Positions 15,289-24,775 of a stretch of 39,825 nt of DNA are shown piece by piece. This stretch comes from an uncultured Lachnospiraceae bacterium (GTDB lineage: Bacteria; Bacillota; Clostridia; Lachnospirales; Lachnospiraceae), in assembly GCA_949346185.1 (NCBI GenBank), contig CASGVX010000001.1, forward strand, positions 1 to 39,825, written 5' to 3'. The position numbers and the translations under genes were made by a program. Numbering within the stretch: the first letter of the stretch is position 1; each line of letters opens with the position of its first letter. The notes under the pieces were generated by a model. It saw only the letters and a list, made by a program, of their open reading frames with translations. It made no database searches and had not been told where the DNA came from.

Positions 15289-16248
15289 TCACTCAAATCT
15301 CACACCGCATCGCTCCAACCCCTCTCTGGGTATTTCCTGAGACGTGCGGATGTCCAGAATGCTCTCCGTCTCCGTGGCAGCATTCTGATACCAGATTACA
15401 GCTTCTTCCTTATTTCCTGCATCCTCATAATATCTGCCCAGTTCGCAGCACACCTCCGCACTAGCGCCAGTGGCAGAATCCTTCAAGGCGAATCCCATAA
15501 AAACCTCTGCCTCTCCCCGCACTCTATATGCCCTGGCAAGGACGCAAATCGCCTCCTTCACCTCTTCCATGGTTCTGCCATCCTGAGAGAGGGTCTTTTC
15601 AAAGATAGGAATGGCTCTGTCAAAATCTTCCCATTCGCCACAGCGATACAACTCCATGGCGTACATATGATGAAGTTTCTTCGACAGATACTCCTCCCCA
15701 TTTCCCACCCGGCACAGTGCCGCCAAATCCCTTGCCCCATGGTTCCCCTGAGGCTCATGGATGATCTCTATCTGGCTGTCATAGACCACAGGCTTGGTGC
15801 GCAGCGTCTCGTGAATGGGATCAATCCACACAAAGGGGCGCATCCTCCTATATAATTTCGGCCGGTATTCCTTATCAAAATTGTATACCGTATTGTTGGC
15901 TACCGTGCAGTACAGCATCTGCACCATCTCTATCTCCGGCAATAAGATTGATTTTAGCTGCAGCAATTTCTGCTGATTCTCTTCATCCAAATATTCATCT
16001 GCATCCGCCGTATAGATATACTCTTTGGTCGCCTTGGAAGATGCGAAGTTTCTGGCATCCGCAAAGCTTCCCGTCCAAGCGAAATCATATACCTTTTCCG
16101 TATATTTTCCAGCAATCTCTCTGGTACTGTCCGTCGAGCCCGTATCTACAATGATAATCTCATCCATGGCGGGAACCAGACTGTCCAAGCATCTGGCAAG
16201 CACCTTTTCCTCATCCTTCACAATCATGCACAAACTGATACTAACCAT
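15289..16248 (-). CDS. Family 2 glycosyltransferase with C-terminal helical repeats
   Basis: The 319-aa product starts with a GT-A fold signature: SLCMIVKDEE, then IIIVDTGSTDST, and the DxD-like motif TADADEYLD near residue 80. The second half (about 200-319) is alpha-helical, including CVLARAYRVRGEAEVF and CCELGRYYEDAGNKEEAV, which read like TPR repeats. This layout is common in cytoplasmic glycosyltransferases that modify proteins or cell-wall polymers. The substrate is unknown. ATG at 16248 has GGAGAG just upstream. It follows the PBP gene by 62 bp on the same strand, which hints at an envelope role. Confidence 0.88.
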   Translation of the reverse strand: MVSISLCMIVKDEEKVLARCLDSLVPAMDEIIIVDTGSTDSTREIAGKYTEKVYDFAWTGSFADARNFASSKATKEYIYTADADEYLDEENQQKLLQLKSILLPEIEMVQMLYCTVANNTVYNFDKEYRPKLYRRMRPFVWIDPIHETLRTKPVVYDSQIEIIHEPQGNHGARDLAALCRVGNGEEYLSKKLHHMYAMELYRCGEWEDFDRAIPIFEKTLSQDGRTMEEVKEAICVLARAYRVRGEAEVFMGFALKDSATGASAEVCCELGRYYEDAGNKEEAVIWYQNAATETESILDIRTSQEIPREGLERCGVRFE

Positions 16249-16310
16249 AACTCTCCTTTTCAGTCCCCTATTCTCCCAATCATCACGGGGACTGCCTTCT
16301 TGCGGCCGCC

Positions 16311-19004
16311 CTATTCCTCGGGAATGTCATCGGGATTGTCATCATCCTCGGGAATGTCCCCCGGGTCCTCCTCGCCATCTCCCGGATCTATCGGCGGCTC
16401 GGTCTCCACTTGAGGTTTCGGCGTGTTCGTTGCCACTGGCTTTTTCGTTACCTTGGGCTTCTTCGTGGGCTTCTCGGTAGGCTCATCCTCCGCATCCGGA
16501 TCCATGGTGGGTTCTTCCGTCTGAGTCTTTCTGTCATCCTCCTCCTCATCTTCCTCTTCATCTTCGTAGTCTCTGCTCTTCTTGCTGCTCTTTGGCTTGC
16601 TGCTGCGGTAATCCGGAAATTCCGCCGGCTCCAGATTTTCATGGATGCCCTCCATGTAATCCCGCCATATAGTTAATGGATAGGTATTCCCATAAAGGTC
16701 ATCCAAGGTCTGGGGCGCATCGTATCCCACCCAGACTGACGTGGTGTAATATGGCGTATACCCGCAGAACCAGCCATCCTTCTTGTCAGAGGTGGTTCCC
16801 GTCTTCCCGGCACAGGCCATATGATTGGAAAGTCCCCGTCCTCTTGCCGTTCCTCTGGTCATCACGCCTGTCAGGATATCTGTCATGGTGCGGGCGGCCG
16901 TCTCCTCATAAATCTGCTTCTGTTCCTGTTCGCTACTATTATTTATCAAAGTATTGCCGTCGGAATCCGTTATCTTTCTCACGCAGGTTGGCTCCCTGAA
17001 TACGCCATCATTCTCGATGGCCGCATAGGCCGATGCCATTTCCACAGTGCTGACGCCGTTGGTCAGGCCTCCCAGGGAGGAGGCGGGAAAATAATCACTG
17101 TCCACGATTTGAGAGAAATTCATTTTCAGTACATAGGACAGTCCCACCTTAGGCGTAAGTTCCTCAAACAACTTCCAAGCCACCACATTCTTTGATTTCT
17201 CCACTGCCGTACGCAGAGGAATCTTCCCCGCGTATGTCCCGTCAGAGTTTTTGGGCCCATCCTCGAAAGGCGTATCATCCACAATGGTGTTTGGCGTATA
17301 GTTCCTCTCCAGCTGGGGCGTATACACCACAAGAGGCTTGAAAGAGCTTCCCGGCTGGCGGTAACTCTGGAATCCACGGTTCAAGGTATACCCGATGGTA
17401 TCCTTCTGCTTCCGCCCGCCCACAATCGCCACCACGAATCCAGTCTTATTGTCCACGCAGGTAGCCGCGCCTTGGAGCTTATAAGTCCCCTCCTTGCTCT
17501 TCTTCTTAAATCCAGCCAATGCGCTATTTACCGCCTTCTGCAATCTATTCTGCTTGCTGGTGCTAAGCGTAGTATAAATCTGGTACCCGCCGGTATATAA
17601 AAGGCTATGGCATTCATCATACATCTTCTTGTACTCTTCATCATATTCCTTTTCCTCTTTCGAAGACTTGAACTGGTTCTGGAACTCGAACCCCCTATGC
17701 TTCATCAATGCTTTCGTGGCGCAGGAAATGGTATACGTGGTCATATAGTCCTGCGTCTTCAACGGCTCCGCAGGATCCAATATAATCTTCGCATATTTGG
17801 CATCACTGTACTCTGCCGCAGATATTTTCCCCGCCTCCAAAAGCTGATCCAGAATGCGCACCTTTCTCTGATTGGTGTTGTCAAAGTGCTGCAAGGGATC
17901 GTAGGTGGTAGGACGGTTAGGGATGGCGCAGAGGAATGCCACCTCCGCCAAGGACAGATCCTTCACATCCTTGCTAAAATATGCCTTGCTCGCCGCCTGG
18001 ATGCCAAAGTGATTGTTGGCAAAACAAATGGCATTCAAGTAAAATTCCATGATTTCATCTTTCTCATACTTCTGTTCCAATTCCATGGCGATGAAGATTT
18101 CCCGCATCTTTCGCTCTTCCGTCTGGGCATTGGTGAGAAATACATTCTTCGCCAGCTGCTGGGTGATGGTGCTTCCCCCTCGGGTAATGTCATCACTGCC
18201 GCTCAGCTTGGTTCTGATATACAGAGCCGCCGCCTTGGCCGTAGATAGGAAATTCACTCCCTTATGCTCATAGAACTCCCTGTCCTCCGTGGCAACCATG
18301 CAGTCAATAGCCGCCTGGGGTATATCCTCAAAATCCACATAAGCGGAATCCCTGTCTCCCTTCAGGCGGGCAATAGGCTTCTTATTCGCCGCATAAATGG
18401 TACTGGCTTCCGATGCGCGGAAAGTATTCTTGTTAGACTCCTCTACCAGATGCTTGGCCTCATTCTTCCACTTCAGCAAATCATCCCCATACTTGAAGTA
18501 AAAGAACATCAGAACGCCCAAAACCCCTACCAGCATCAGCAAAAAGAGAATCTTCAGGAACATCCGAAATTTCTTGAACCGCTTCGGCTTATTTCTCTTC
18601 TCTTCCTTCCTCTCCTTCCTGCTCTTCCTTCGCTTTCCGCCAGCCGCCTCCATATCCTTTCTGGCCGCTTCCTGGCTTCTGACAGCATCTCTTCCGCTCC
18701 TCTGACCCTTTGCGCCCTGCCGGCCTGCAGTACCGTTCCCGCTGCCACTCCTCTGGGACGCAGCACCATTTCTGCCGCCTCTCTGTCCTGCCGCACTGCC
18801 CCCCTGGCCCGAAGCATGATTTCTCTGTCCGCGTCCCACACTATTTCTAGCGGAGGAATTACCGCCCCTGCCACCATTTCGCTGAGCCAAATTCCCAGTA
18901 CCGCCCTTCGGGTTATTTGCCTCCTGACTCTCCTTCCACTGTCGGTCTAACTCCTCCATGCTGGGAATGTTATACATTGGATCAAACTTATTACCCTCAT
19001 TCAT
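16311..19004 (-). CDS. Class A penicillin-binding protein (PBP1A type) with long cytoplasmic and C-terminal tails
   Basis: The 897-aa protein polymerises and cross-links peptidoglycan. It has a 146-residue cytoplasmic N-terminus rich in Gly, Arg, Asn, Ser and Gln (about 35-120), then a basic stretch, and one TM helix (about 147-170). The glycosyltransferase domain follows, with ATEDREFYEHKG (catalytic E240) and GGSTITQQLAKN. The transpeptidase domain has SSFK near 553, SKN and KTGTT. The C-terminal 100 residues are an acidic DE-rich block followed by a Thr/Pro/Lys-rich segment. Both tails are unusual. The start at 19004 has GGAGA upstream. It is divergent from spoIIR. Confidence 0.95.
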   Translation of the reverse strand: MNEGNKFDPMYNIPSMEELDRQWKESQEANNPKGGTGNLAQRNGGRGGNSSARNSVGRGQRNHASGQGGSAAGQRGGRNGAASQRSGSGNGTAGRQGAKGQRSGRDAVRSQEAARKDMEAAGGKRRKSRKERKEEKRNKPKRFKKFRMFLKILFLLMLVGVLGVLMFFYFKYGDDLLKWKNEAKHLVEESNKNTFRASEASTIYAANKKPIARLKGDRDSAYVDFEDIPQAAIDCMVATEDREFYEHKGVNFLSTAKAAALYIRTKLSGSDDITRGGSTITQQLAKNVFLTNAQTEERKMREIFIAMELEQKYEKDEIMEFYLNAICFANNHFGIQAASKAYFSKDVKDLSLAEVAFLCAIPNRPTTYDPLQHFDNTNQRKVRILDQLLEAGKISAAEYSDAKYAKIILDPAEPLKTQDYMTTYTISCATKALMKHRGFEFQNQFKSSKEEKEYDEEYKKMYDECHSLLYTGGYQIYTTLSTSKQNRLQKAVNSALAGFKKKSKEGTYKLQGAATCVDNKTGFVVAIVGGRKQKDTIGYTLNRGFQSYRQPGSSFKPLVVYTPQLERNYTPNTIVDDTPFEDGPKNSDGTYAGKIPLRTAVEKSKNVVAWKLFEELTPKVGLSYVLKMNFSQIVDSDYFPASSLGGLTNGVSTVEMASAYAAIENDGVFREPTCVRKITDSDGNTLINNSSEQEQKQIYEETAARTMTDILTGVMTRGTARGRGLSNHMACAGKTGTTSDKKDGWFCGYTPYYTTSVWVGYDAPQTLDDLYGNTYPLTIWRDYMEGIHENLEPAEFPDYRSSKPKSSKKSRDYEDEEEDEEEDDRKTQTEEPTMDPDAEDEPTEKPTKKPKVTKKPVATNTPKPQVETEPPIDPGDGEEDPGDIPEDDDNPDDIPEE

Positions 19005-19050
19005 AATCTGTTCTCCATTCTACCTATATAGCAAAAAACAACTTCTTTTC

Positions 19051-19079
19051 ATCATAGCACATTTTTACATTTCAATCAA
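19051..19079 (-). promoter_or_regulatory. Promoter of the PBP gene
   Basis: TTGATT (19079-19074) and TATGAT (19056-19051), 17-bp spacer, minus strand. Start of transcription is expected near 19044, giving a leader of about 40 bases. Confidence 0.75.
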
Positions 19080-19236
19080 ATTTTGCCTCATTTTGAATAG
19101 ACTGCGGATTTGCGGCAATACTTCCCCATATCAGCCGAAATCCATTGTCAAAGGCAATGCATTTATTCGGCGACAAAATATGTTTTATTACTTCGGAAGT
19201 CAAATAACACATCGGCCAAAAAAGGAGGCATATTCC

Positions 19237-20061
19237 ATGAAACTATATCGGCACATAAAATCTCGCATGTTAGATTACATCCATCAAAAAAAGGGGCTGC
19301 ACGCAGATTTTCCCGCTCCTAAAATCCTATTTATCCTATTATTGTACTCCGCATCCTTCTCCCTATTCCTGGCAGGGCTAAAATACATCCAAGCGGAACA
19401 GGCAGCAGCCAAATTCAAAAATTTGCAGGCCGACAGAAGGTCAGCCGCCTCTGCCTCTAAGGATTCCAATGCAATAGCCCGGCAACAGCACATCCCTGCG
19501 CTGCAGAACCATCTGGCCGAAAATATTCTCCGCCTCCATGTAGTGGCAGACAGCGACGCCCCGGAAGATCAGGCACTGAAATTAAAGGTGCGGGACAAAA
19601 TCATAGACTATCTAAGGGAAACTGTCCGTAATGCCAATTCTCCCGCCCAGGCAGAAGAATTGATCACCCCCCAGATTCCAAAATTAACGGCAATCGCTCA
19701 GGAGACCCTAGCACGAAACGGCCGCAACTCTCCCATTCAGATTGCCATAGAGAACCGTCAGTTCCCCGTAAAGACTTACGGAGATCTGACGTTCCCCGCC
19801 GGCACCTATCGTTCCCTGTGCATCGACATCGGCACCGCCCAAGGACAGAATTGGTGGTGCGTCCTCTTCCCCAGCCTGTGCTTTTTGGACGAAACCACCG
19901 CCACCGTCCCCGAAGAATCCAAGGAAAAACTTAAGGAGGGACTGACAGAAGAGGAATACCAGGCACTGGAACAGCCCCAAAGCCAGAGCAAAGCCACGAA
20001 TCCTCCCCAAACATCTCAGGAACGTCCAGAAGTTCACAGTGCTTTGCTGGACTGGTTCTAG
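19237..20061 (+). CDS. spoIIR: Stage II sporulation protein R
   Basis: The 274-aa protein has a TM or signal segment near 28-46 and the family core beginning LRLHVVADSDAPEDQALK, followed by VRDKIIDYL. SpoIIR is made in the forespore under sigma-F, is exported and activates SpoIIGA to process pro-sigma-E in the mother cell. Its C-terminus is a Glu/Gln/Pro/Ser-rich tail. The start at 19237 is supported by AAGGAGGCATATTCC; the frame is open upstream to 18958 but without family sequence. No clear sigma-F promoter was found. Its presence says that the organism sporulates or descends from sporulators. Confidence 0.95.
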   Translation: MKLYRHIKSRMLDYIHQKKGLHADFPAPKILFILLLYSASFSLFLAGLKYIQAEQAAAKFKNLQADRRSAASASKDSNAIARQQHIPALQNHLAENILRLHVVADSDAPEDQALKLKVRDKIIDYLRETVRNANSPAQAEELITPQIPKLTAIAQETLARNGRNSPIQIAIENRQFPVKTYGDLTFPAGTYRSLCIDIGTAQGQNWWCVLFPSLCFLDETTATVPEESKEKLKEGLTEEEYQALEQPQSQSKATNPPQTSQERPEVHSALLDWF

Positions 20062-20225
20062 AGCTGATACATTCCCCTTCCCAACTAAAAGACCGAGCGC
20101 GCCGCCACATAGCAAAGTGCAAGATTCTGCAAAGTAAAAATTGCGGTATTTAACCGCCAAAGTAATATTGATAAATACTCATGAATTGATTAAAATAGAA
20201 TCAAAAAACAGAAATGAGGAAGAGG

Positions 20226-20648
20226 ATGGAAAAGCAAGAAGTACAGGTGTTGGTGCGAGGCACCCAGCACGATATCTGCCACCAGACAATCGAACAAATC
20301 TATGACGGGCATTATGCTTTTCGGCAAAACACCCATTATATCCGCTATGCAGAAATCGACGAGCACGGAGTGCAGTCTGCCGCCAACGGATGCAATTTAC
20401 TCAAAATCAAGGACGAATCCGTACATCTAATCAAAAAGGGCATGATAACCACAAGAATGGAATTTGACACCCTGAAAAAATATCGCTCCTCCTATCAAAC
20501 GCCCTATGGAACTTTCCAGATGGAAATCTCCACAGAGAAATTAATCGTGTCCCAAGACAAAGAAGGAATCCATGTGGATATCGCCTATCAGCTGAATATG
20601 GATGAGAGGCCATTATCTCAGTGCAGTTTAGAAATCCATGTAAGATAG
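20226..20648 (+). CDS. DUF1934 (YwiB-like) calycin-fold protein
   Basis: The 140-aa product reads as a small beta-barrel. Features recalled from the family are YAFRQNTHYIRYAEID near the start and SSYQTPYGTFQMEIST in the middle. Its function is unknown; in Firmicutes it is often beside argS or pyrG-type genes, which is not seen here. The start at 20226 (MEKQEV) is preferred because GAGGA lies five bases upstream; the in-frame ATG at 20214 lacks a site. Confidence 0.8.
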   Translation: MEKQEVQVLVRGTQHDICHQTIEQIYDGHYAFRQNTHYIRYAEIDEHGVQSAANGCNLLKIKDESVHLIKKGMITTRMEFDTLKKYRSSYQTPYGTFQMEISTEKLIVSQDKEGIHVDIAYQLNMDERPLSQCSLEIHVR

Positions 20649-20722
20649 TTTCTTCGCCCGGCGACAAATATAGAAAGTATAACGGAAAGCAGACAATGCT
20701 CATTTGCCCCGCCATACTTTTA

Positions 20723-20751
20723 TTGCACTTGCGTCAAAATTATATTATAAT
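20723..20751 (+). promoter_or_regulatory. Promoter of the chemoreceptor gene
   Basis: TTGCAC (20723-20728) and TATAAT (20746-20751) with a 17-bp spacer. The same hexamers and spacing occur before ypsC. Confidence 0.7.
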
Positions 20752-20787
20752 ATGTCGTAGTATAATATGAAATGGAGGATTTTGCCA

Positions 20788-22245
20788 ATGGAGTTAGAAA
20801 TTTTGAAAAACGAAGAAAAAAGACAGAATCTGATCATGGCTGTATTTATAGCAGCCATTCCTGTCATTGCTACTGCGTATGTATTGCTATTTAATGGAGG
20901 AACCGCTAAAGATTGTATTGCGCTGATTATTTCAGCATGCGGCATTCTCACCAAGCTTCTGGAAAAAACTCTTGGAAAGTTTGCGAAGCATTGCTACATC
21001 GCCACACTGCCATTCATGGGTGCCATTGTACTTTCCTTCAGTAATCCAGCCTCATTCGGAGCCATGGTGGAAGCATATTTCCTAGTCCTGTTCCTAGCGA
21101 TTCCTTACTATGATTTGTCCATATTGCGAACATGCGTCATATTTACCGTTTTGCCGAATGTGATAGCCATGATTTTATTTCCATCTCAATTCCTGGCCAT
21201 GTATTCCCTTTCAATCTGGGTATTCATTTTGATGGTGTATGCGCTGGCGGTTGCAGTATCCGTAATGATCGTAATGAGAACCCGCTCCCTGTTCCTAGAT
21301 GTGGAAGGAAAAGAGAAGGGAACGCAGGACATGCTGGAAAGCATTCGGAATACCTTCGAGGAAGTACAGCAATCCTCTGAAAAGATTTATCAATCCATAC
21401 ATAATTTTGAAGAGAGTTCGGAAAAGATTGCTGCCTCCACGGAAGAGATTTCCAGCAATGCCCGCATTCAAATTGACGAAGTAGGCGAAAGCACGGAAAT
21501 ATTTCATGAATTGAATGATAAAATCCTGCAGTCCGAGAACCATGTAAATGAAACGATTACGAGCATGAATGACTTAAAAGAGAAGAATAATGCCGGGCTT
21601 TCTGCCATTGCGGACTTATCAGAGAAATTTGATGAAAATATCAAGTCTACCCAAGAAGTATCCCAAGGCGTGCATGACCTTTCAGACAAGTCTGCCCATA
21701 TCGGCGAAATCGTGGACAGCATTCACCAGATTGCCCAGCAGACAAACCTTCTTGCGCTGAACGCCGCCATCGAGGCCGCTAGGGCAGGAGAGGCTGGAAA
21801 AGGGTTTGCAGTGGTGGCTGACGAAATCAATAAGCTGTCTCTGGAATCGGCAGATGCCACCCAGAAGATCGAGGCCATATTAAAAGATATCTTAAATACG
21901 GTAAACCATACAAGCAATGTGATTGACCTGAACAATACGATTGTGAAGGAATCCAATGACCAGCTGGAAGAAACAGTGCAGATTTTCCATACCATATCTT
22001 CCTCATCCGAAGATGTGGTGAAGGTATCTAGCGTGCTGGAAACAGAACTGAAAAATATTTTGGCTATCAAAGAAAAGTTGATGGATTATATCCAGAAGAT
22101 TACTTCCATGTCAGAGACATCCATGGAATCAGCAGTAGGCATCGGCACCTCTACAGAGGAACAGGCAATTGCTGCCGAGGAAGTGATGAAAGCCATGGAG
22201 ATTGTGCAGAGAGAGATGAACCAGCTGGGCAGTTTGCTAGAATAG
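20788..22245 (+). CDS. Methyl-accepting chemotaxis protein with polytopic N-terminus
   Basis: The 485-aa protein has about six hydrophobic segments in the first 170 residues with very short loops. A coiled-coil signalling domain follows with the highly conserved hairpin tip (QTNLLALNAAIEAARAGE, then GFAVVADEI). It would signal to CheA/CheW. It lacks a large extracellular sensor and a visible HAMP, so it may sense through its membrane part. The start at 20788 is chosen over 20767 because GGAGG lies between them, nine bases before 20788. It is a single gene; no other che genes are in the window. Confidence 0.92.
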   Translation: MELEILKNEEKRQNLIMAVFIAAIPVIATAYVLLFNGGTAKDCIALIISACGILTKLLEKTLGKFAKHCYIATLPFMGAIVLSFSNPASFGAMVEAYFLVLFLAIPYYDLSILRTCVIFTVLPNVIAMILFPSQFLAMYSLSIWVFILMVYALAVAVSVMIVMRTRSLFLDVEGKEKGTQDMLESIRNTFEEVQQSSEKIYQSIHNFEESSEKIAASTEEISSNARIQIDEVGESTEIFHELNDKILQSENHVNETITSMNDLKEKNNAGLSAIADLSEKFDENIKSTQEVSQGVHDLSDKSAHIGEIVDSIHQIAQQTNLLALNAAIEAARAGEAGKGFAVVADEINKLSLESADATQKIEAILKDILNTVNHTSNVIDLNNTIVKESNDQLEETVQIFHTISSSSEDVVKVSSVLETELKNILAIKEKLMDYIQKITSMSETSMESAVGIGTSTEEQAIAAEEVMKAMEIVQREMNQLGSLLE

Positions 22246-22329
22246 CATCGATGCACCGCTACTATTTACAAGAATTTCTTCAAAGAAACAGAATCGTTGT
22301 GCTTGCAGATCACAACACAGGAGGTATTT

Positions 22330-23916
22330 ATGCAGACATTGACAAAATTCACAAAGGGAGCCTTTCTATGCGCCCTGCTCTGTACTGCCAGCGCAGCACT
22401 TCTCGCTGACGCCGCCACGCAAGCAAAAGAGCAGGAGCCATTTATCGTAGGATTTGATGCGGAATTTCCACCCTACGGCTATATGGATGAAAGCGGAGAA
22501 TACGTGGGATTCGACCTGAGCCTGGCAGAAGAAGTCTGCCGGAGAAATGACTGGACTTTAGTAAAAAGGCCTATCGCATGGGATTCCAAGGATTCCGAAC
22601 TGAAATCCGGCTCCATTTCCTGCCTGTGGAACGGCTTCACTATGAATGGCAGAGAGAAGGACTACACTTGGAGCACCCCCTATGTTGATAATTCCCAAGT
22701 TGTGATTATACGCAAGGACTCTGGCATCAAGAAATTGACTGACCTAAAGGATAAGATTCTGGTAGTGCAGAGTGATTCTTCTGCTCTGGCGGCATTGACC
22801 GGAGAAGATGCCGCCGAGGCTAACAAGAAGCTGGCAGGCTCTCTGAAAGAGCTGCAGCAGGTGGGGGATTACAACTCCGCCCTTATGAATCTGGAGAGCG
22901 GCATGGTGGATGCCGTCGCCATGGATTACGGCGTGGCGGCCTACCAGCTGGAGGGAAAAGAGGACACCTTCGCTCTGATGGATGAACGCCTCTCCACGGA
23001 AAAATACGGCATCGGCTTCAAGCTAGGCAATACGAAACTGCGTGACCAAGTGCAGATCTCCCTGCTGGAAATGCTCTATGATGGCACCTTTGAGCGCATC
23101 GCCAAAGAGTGGAAGCTAGATTCCAGCACCTGCCTCAGTCTTGATGATAAGACCTATGCAGACGGAAAATCAGTTCCCGCCATTGACACGGACTCTCTGT
23201 CCAAGGTGACGGCAAATCCAGAGGAATCCCCTGAAAATGTCAAGGTGAAGGAGAAGGCAAAGAAAATGTCTGTTCAGGAAATCACCCGCCAGCTAAGCAG
23301 CGGCATGCTGTCCACACTGGCAATCTTCTTCCTGACCCTGCTATTTTCCATGCCTCTGGGGCTTCTGCTCACAGCCATACGCATGTCCCGCTTCAAGCCC
23401 CTGCAGTGGATCGCCAAGATTTACATATCCATTATGCGCGGAACGCCATTGATGCTGCAGCTGCTGGTAGTGTTCTTCGCCCCGTACTATGTGCTGGATG
23501 TAAAAACGCCCTACTCCTATCGCTTTATGGCAGTGATTATCGGCTTTTCCCTGAATTATGCCGCATACTTTGCAGAAATCTACCGCTCCGGTTTCCAAAG
23601 CATTCCCATCGGGCAGCGAGAGGCCGCTTCTATTATGGGGTACAGCCGTTTGCAAACCTTTTTCCACATCCTATTTCCACAGATGGTGAAACGGGTCATG
23701 CCGCCAGTGACGAACGAGATTATCACGCTGGTAAAGGATACCTCCCTGGCCTTCGCCCTCTCCTATGCGGAAATGTTCACCATGGCAAAGCAGATTGCCG
23801 CCGCCCAGACATCGCTGACGGCACTGTTTGTAGCCGGCGTGTTCTACTACGTCTTTAACTTTATCGTAGCCTATGTGATGGAGCGGATAGAGAAAAGGCT
23901 GGATTATTATCGATAA
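22330..23916 (+). CDS. Fused polar amino-acid ABC binding protein and permease (GlnH-GlnP type)
   Basis: The 528-aa protein has a signal peptide (LCALLCTASAALLADAA), a type 3 solute-binding domain (about 35-280, starting FIVGFDAEFPPYGY), a linker, and a permease of the HisM/GlnP family (about 305-525). The EAA loop region is QREAASIMGYSRLQTFFHILFP. Fusion of the binding protein to the permease is known in Firmicutes and tethers the receptor to the channel. The binding-site residues (Asp near the start, Arg/Asp later) suggest an amino acid substrate. The start at 22330 is preferred because AGGAGG lies six bases upstream. The ATPase gene follows by 43 bp. Confidence 0.93.
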   Translation: MQTLTKFTKGAFLCALLCTASAALLADAATQAKEQEPFIVGFDAEFPPYGYMDESGEYVGFDLSLAEEVCRRNDWTLVKRPIAWDSKDSELKSGSISCLWNGFTMNGREKDYTWSTPYVDNSQVVIIRKDSGIKKLTDLKDKILVVQSDSSALAALTGEDAAEANKKLAGSLKELQQVGDYNSALMNLESGMVDAVAMDYGVAAYQLEGKEDTFALMDERLSTEKYGIGFKLGNTKLRDQVQISLLEMLYDGTFERIAKEWKLDSSTCLSLDDKTYADGKSVPAIDTDSLSKVTANPEESPENVKVKEKAKKMSVQEITRQLSSGMLSTLAIFFLTLLFSMPLGLLLTAIRMSRFKPLQWIAKIYISIMRGTPLMLQLLVVFFAPYYVLDVKTPYSYRFMAVIIGFSLNYAAYFAEIYRSGFQSIPIGQREAASIMGYSRLQTFFHILFPQMVKRVMPPVTNEIITLVKDTSLAFALSYAEMFTMAKQIAAAQTSLTALFVAGVFYYVFNFIVAYVMERIEKRLDYYR

Positions 23917-23959
23917 TGTTACTATTCATTGTGCAAACGATGCAGAAATGAGGAAAGTT

Positions 23960-24721
23960 ATGAATATCTTAGAAATGAAACATATCAAGAAAAGCTTTAA
24001 CGATAAAGCAGTATTGCAGGACATTGATTTGTGCGTGTCCACCGGCGAGGTGGTATCCATCTTAGGCCCCTCTGGTTCCGGAAAATCCACGCTCTTGCGC
24101 TGCGCCACCTTCCTAGAGCGGGCAGATAGCGGCGAGATTTCCTATCTGGGAGAAAACGTAGTCCGCAATGACAGTGCCGGAAACGCCCTCTACCCCAAGA
24201 GAAAGGATTTGCAGAAGGCTCAGAGCAGTTTCGGGCTGGTATTCCAAGACTTCAACCTCTTTCCACACTATACCGTGATGAAAAACATTACCCATGCCCC
24301 CATCACGATTCAGAAGCGGGGAAAAGAGCAGGCATATCAAGAAGCCAGACTCCTTTTAGCAAAAGTCGGGCTGACCGACAAGGAAGATGCCTATCCCTGC
24401 GAACTGTCCGGGGGACAGCAGCAGCGGGTGGCAATCGCCAGGGCGCTGGCACTGCAGCCCAAAATCCTGTATTTCGACGAGCCCACATCTGCCCTCGACC
24501 CGGAAATCACTGCGGAAATCCTACGGGTTCTAAAGCAGCTGGCCGCCGAAAAAATGACCATGGTCATCGTCACCCATGAGATCGATTTTGCCAGGATGGT
24601 TTCTGACCGGGTGGTATTTATGGATAACGGCTATGTGGTGGAGGATGGAAAGCCGGAGGATGTCATAGACAATCCCAAAAATGAGCGGACGAAGGCATTC
24701 CTGAAAAAACTTCACGTATAA
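23960..24721 (+). CDS. Polar amino-acid ABC transporter ATPase (GlnQ type)
   Basis: The 253-aa ATPase has Walker A GPSGSGKST, Q loop FQDFNLFPHYTVMKN, signature LSGGQQQR, Walker B LYFDEPTSALDPE and the H-loop VTHEIDFAR. It powers the fused permease encoded upstream. The start at 23960 (MNILEMKHI) has GAGG six bases upstream; the ATG at 23948 has none. A strong terminator follows. Confidence 0.95.
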   Translation: MNILEMKHIKKSFNDKAVLQDIDLCVSTGEVVSILGPSGSGKSTLLRCATFLERADSGEISYLGENVVRNDSAGNALYPKRKDLQKAQSSFGLVFQDFNLFPHYTVMKNITHAPITIQKRGKEQAYQEARLLLAKVGLTDKEDAYPCELSGGQQQRVAIARALALQPKILYFDEPTSALDPEITAEILRVLKQLAAEKMTMVIVTHEIDFARMVSDRVVFMDNGYVVEDGKPEDVIDNPKNERTKAFLKKLHV

Positions 24722-24727
24722 GTCAAA

Positions 24728-24760
24728 CACCCCGCAGTTTTGCTGCGGGGTGTTTTTGTT
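24728..24760 (+). terminator. Rho-independent terminator after the amino-acid ABC genes
   Basis: CACCCCGCAG pairs with CTGCGGGGTG over a TTTTG loop, followed by TTTTTGTTTT. It begins 7 bp after the stop codon. It may also act against the convergent symporter gene, whose stop is at 24776. Confidence 0.92.
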
Positions 24761-24775
24761 TTATGCATATCTGCG

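Noticed and set aside
16261..16294. Inverted repeat CAGTCCCC/GGGGACTG between PBP and glycosyltransferase genes
   Set aside because: The stem is 8 bp with a long loop and no T tract, so neither a terminator nor a regulatory role can be supported.
19130..19236. Sigma-F promoter for spoIIR
   Set aside because: GGCGACAAAAT resembles a sigma-F -10, but no GYATA-like -35 is found at about 15 bp upstream, so no feature is claimed.
22265..22295. TTTCTTCAAAGAAA palindrome upstream of the amino-acid ABC gene as an operator
   Set aside because: A single short AT-rich palindrome without a matching regulator or second copy is not enough evidence.
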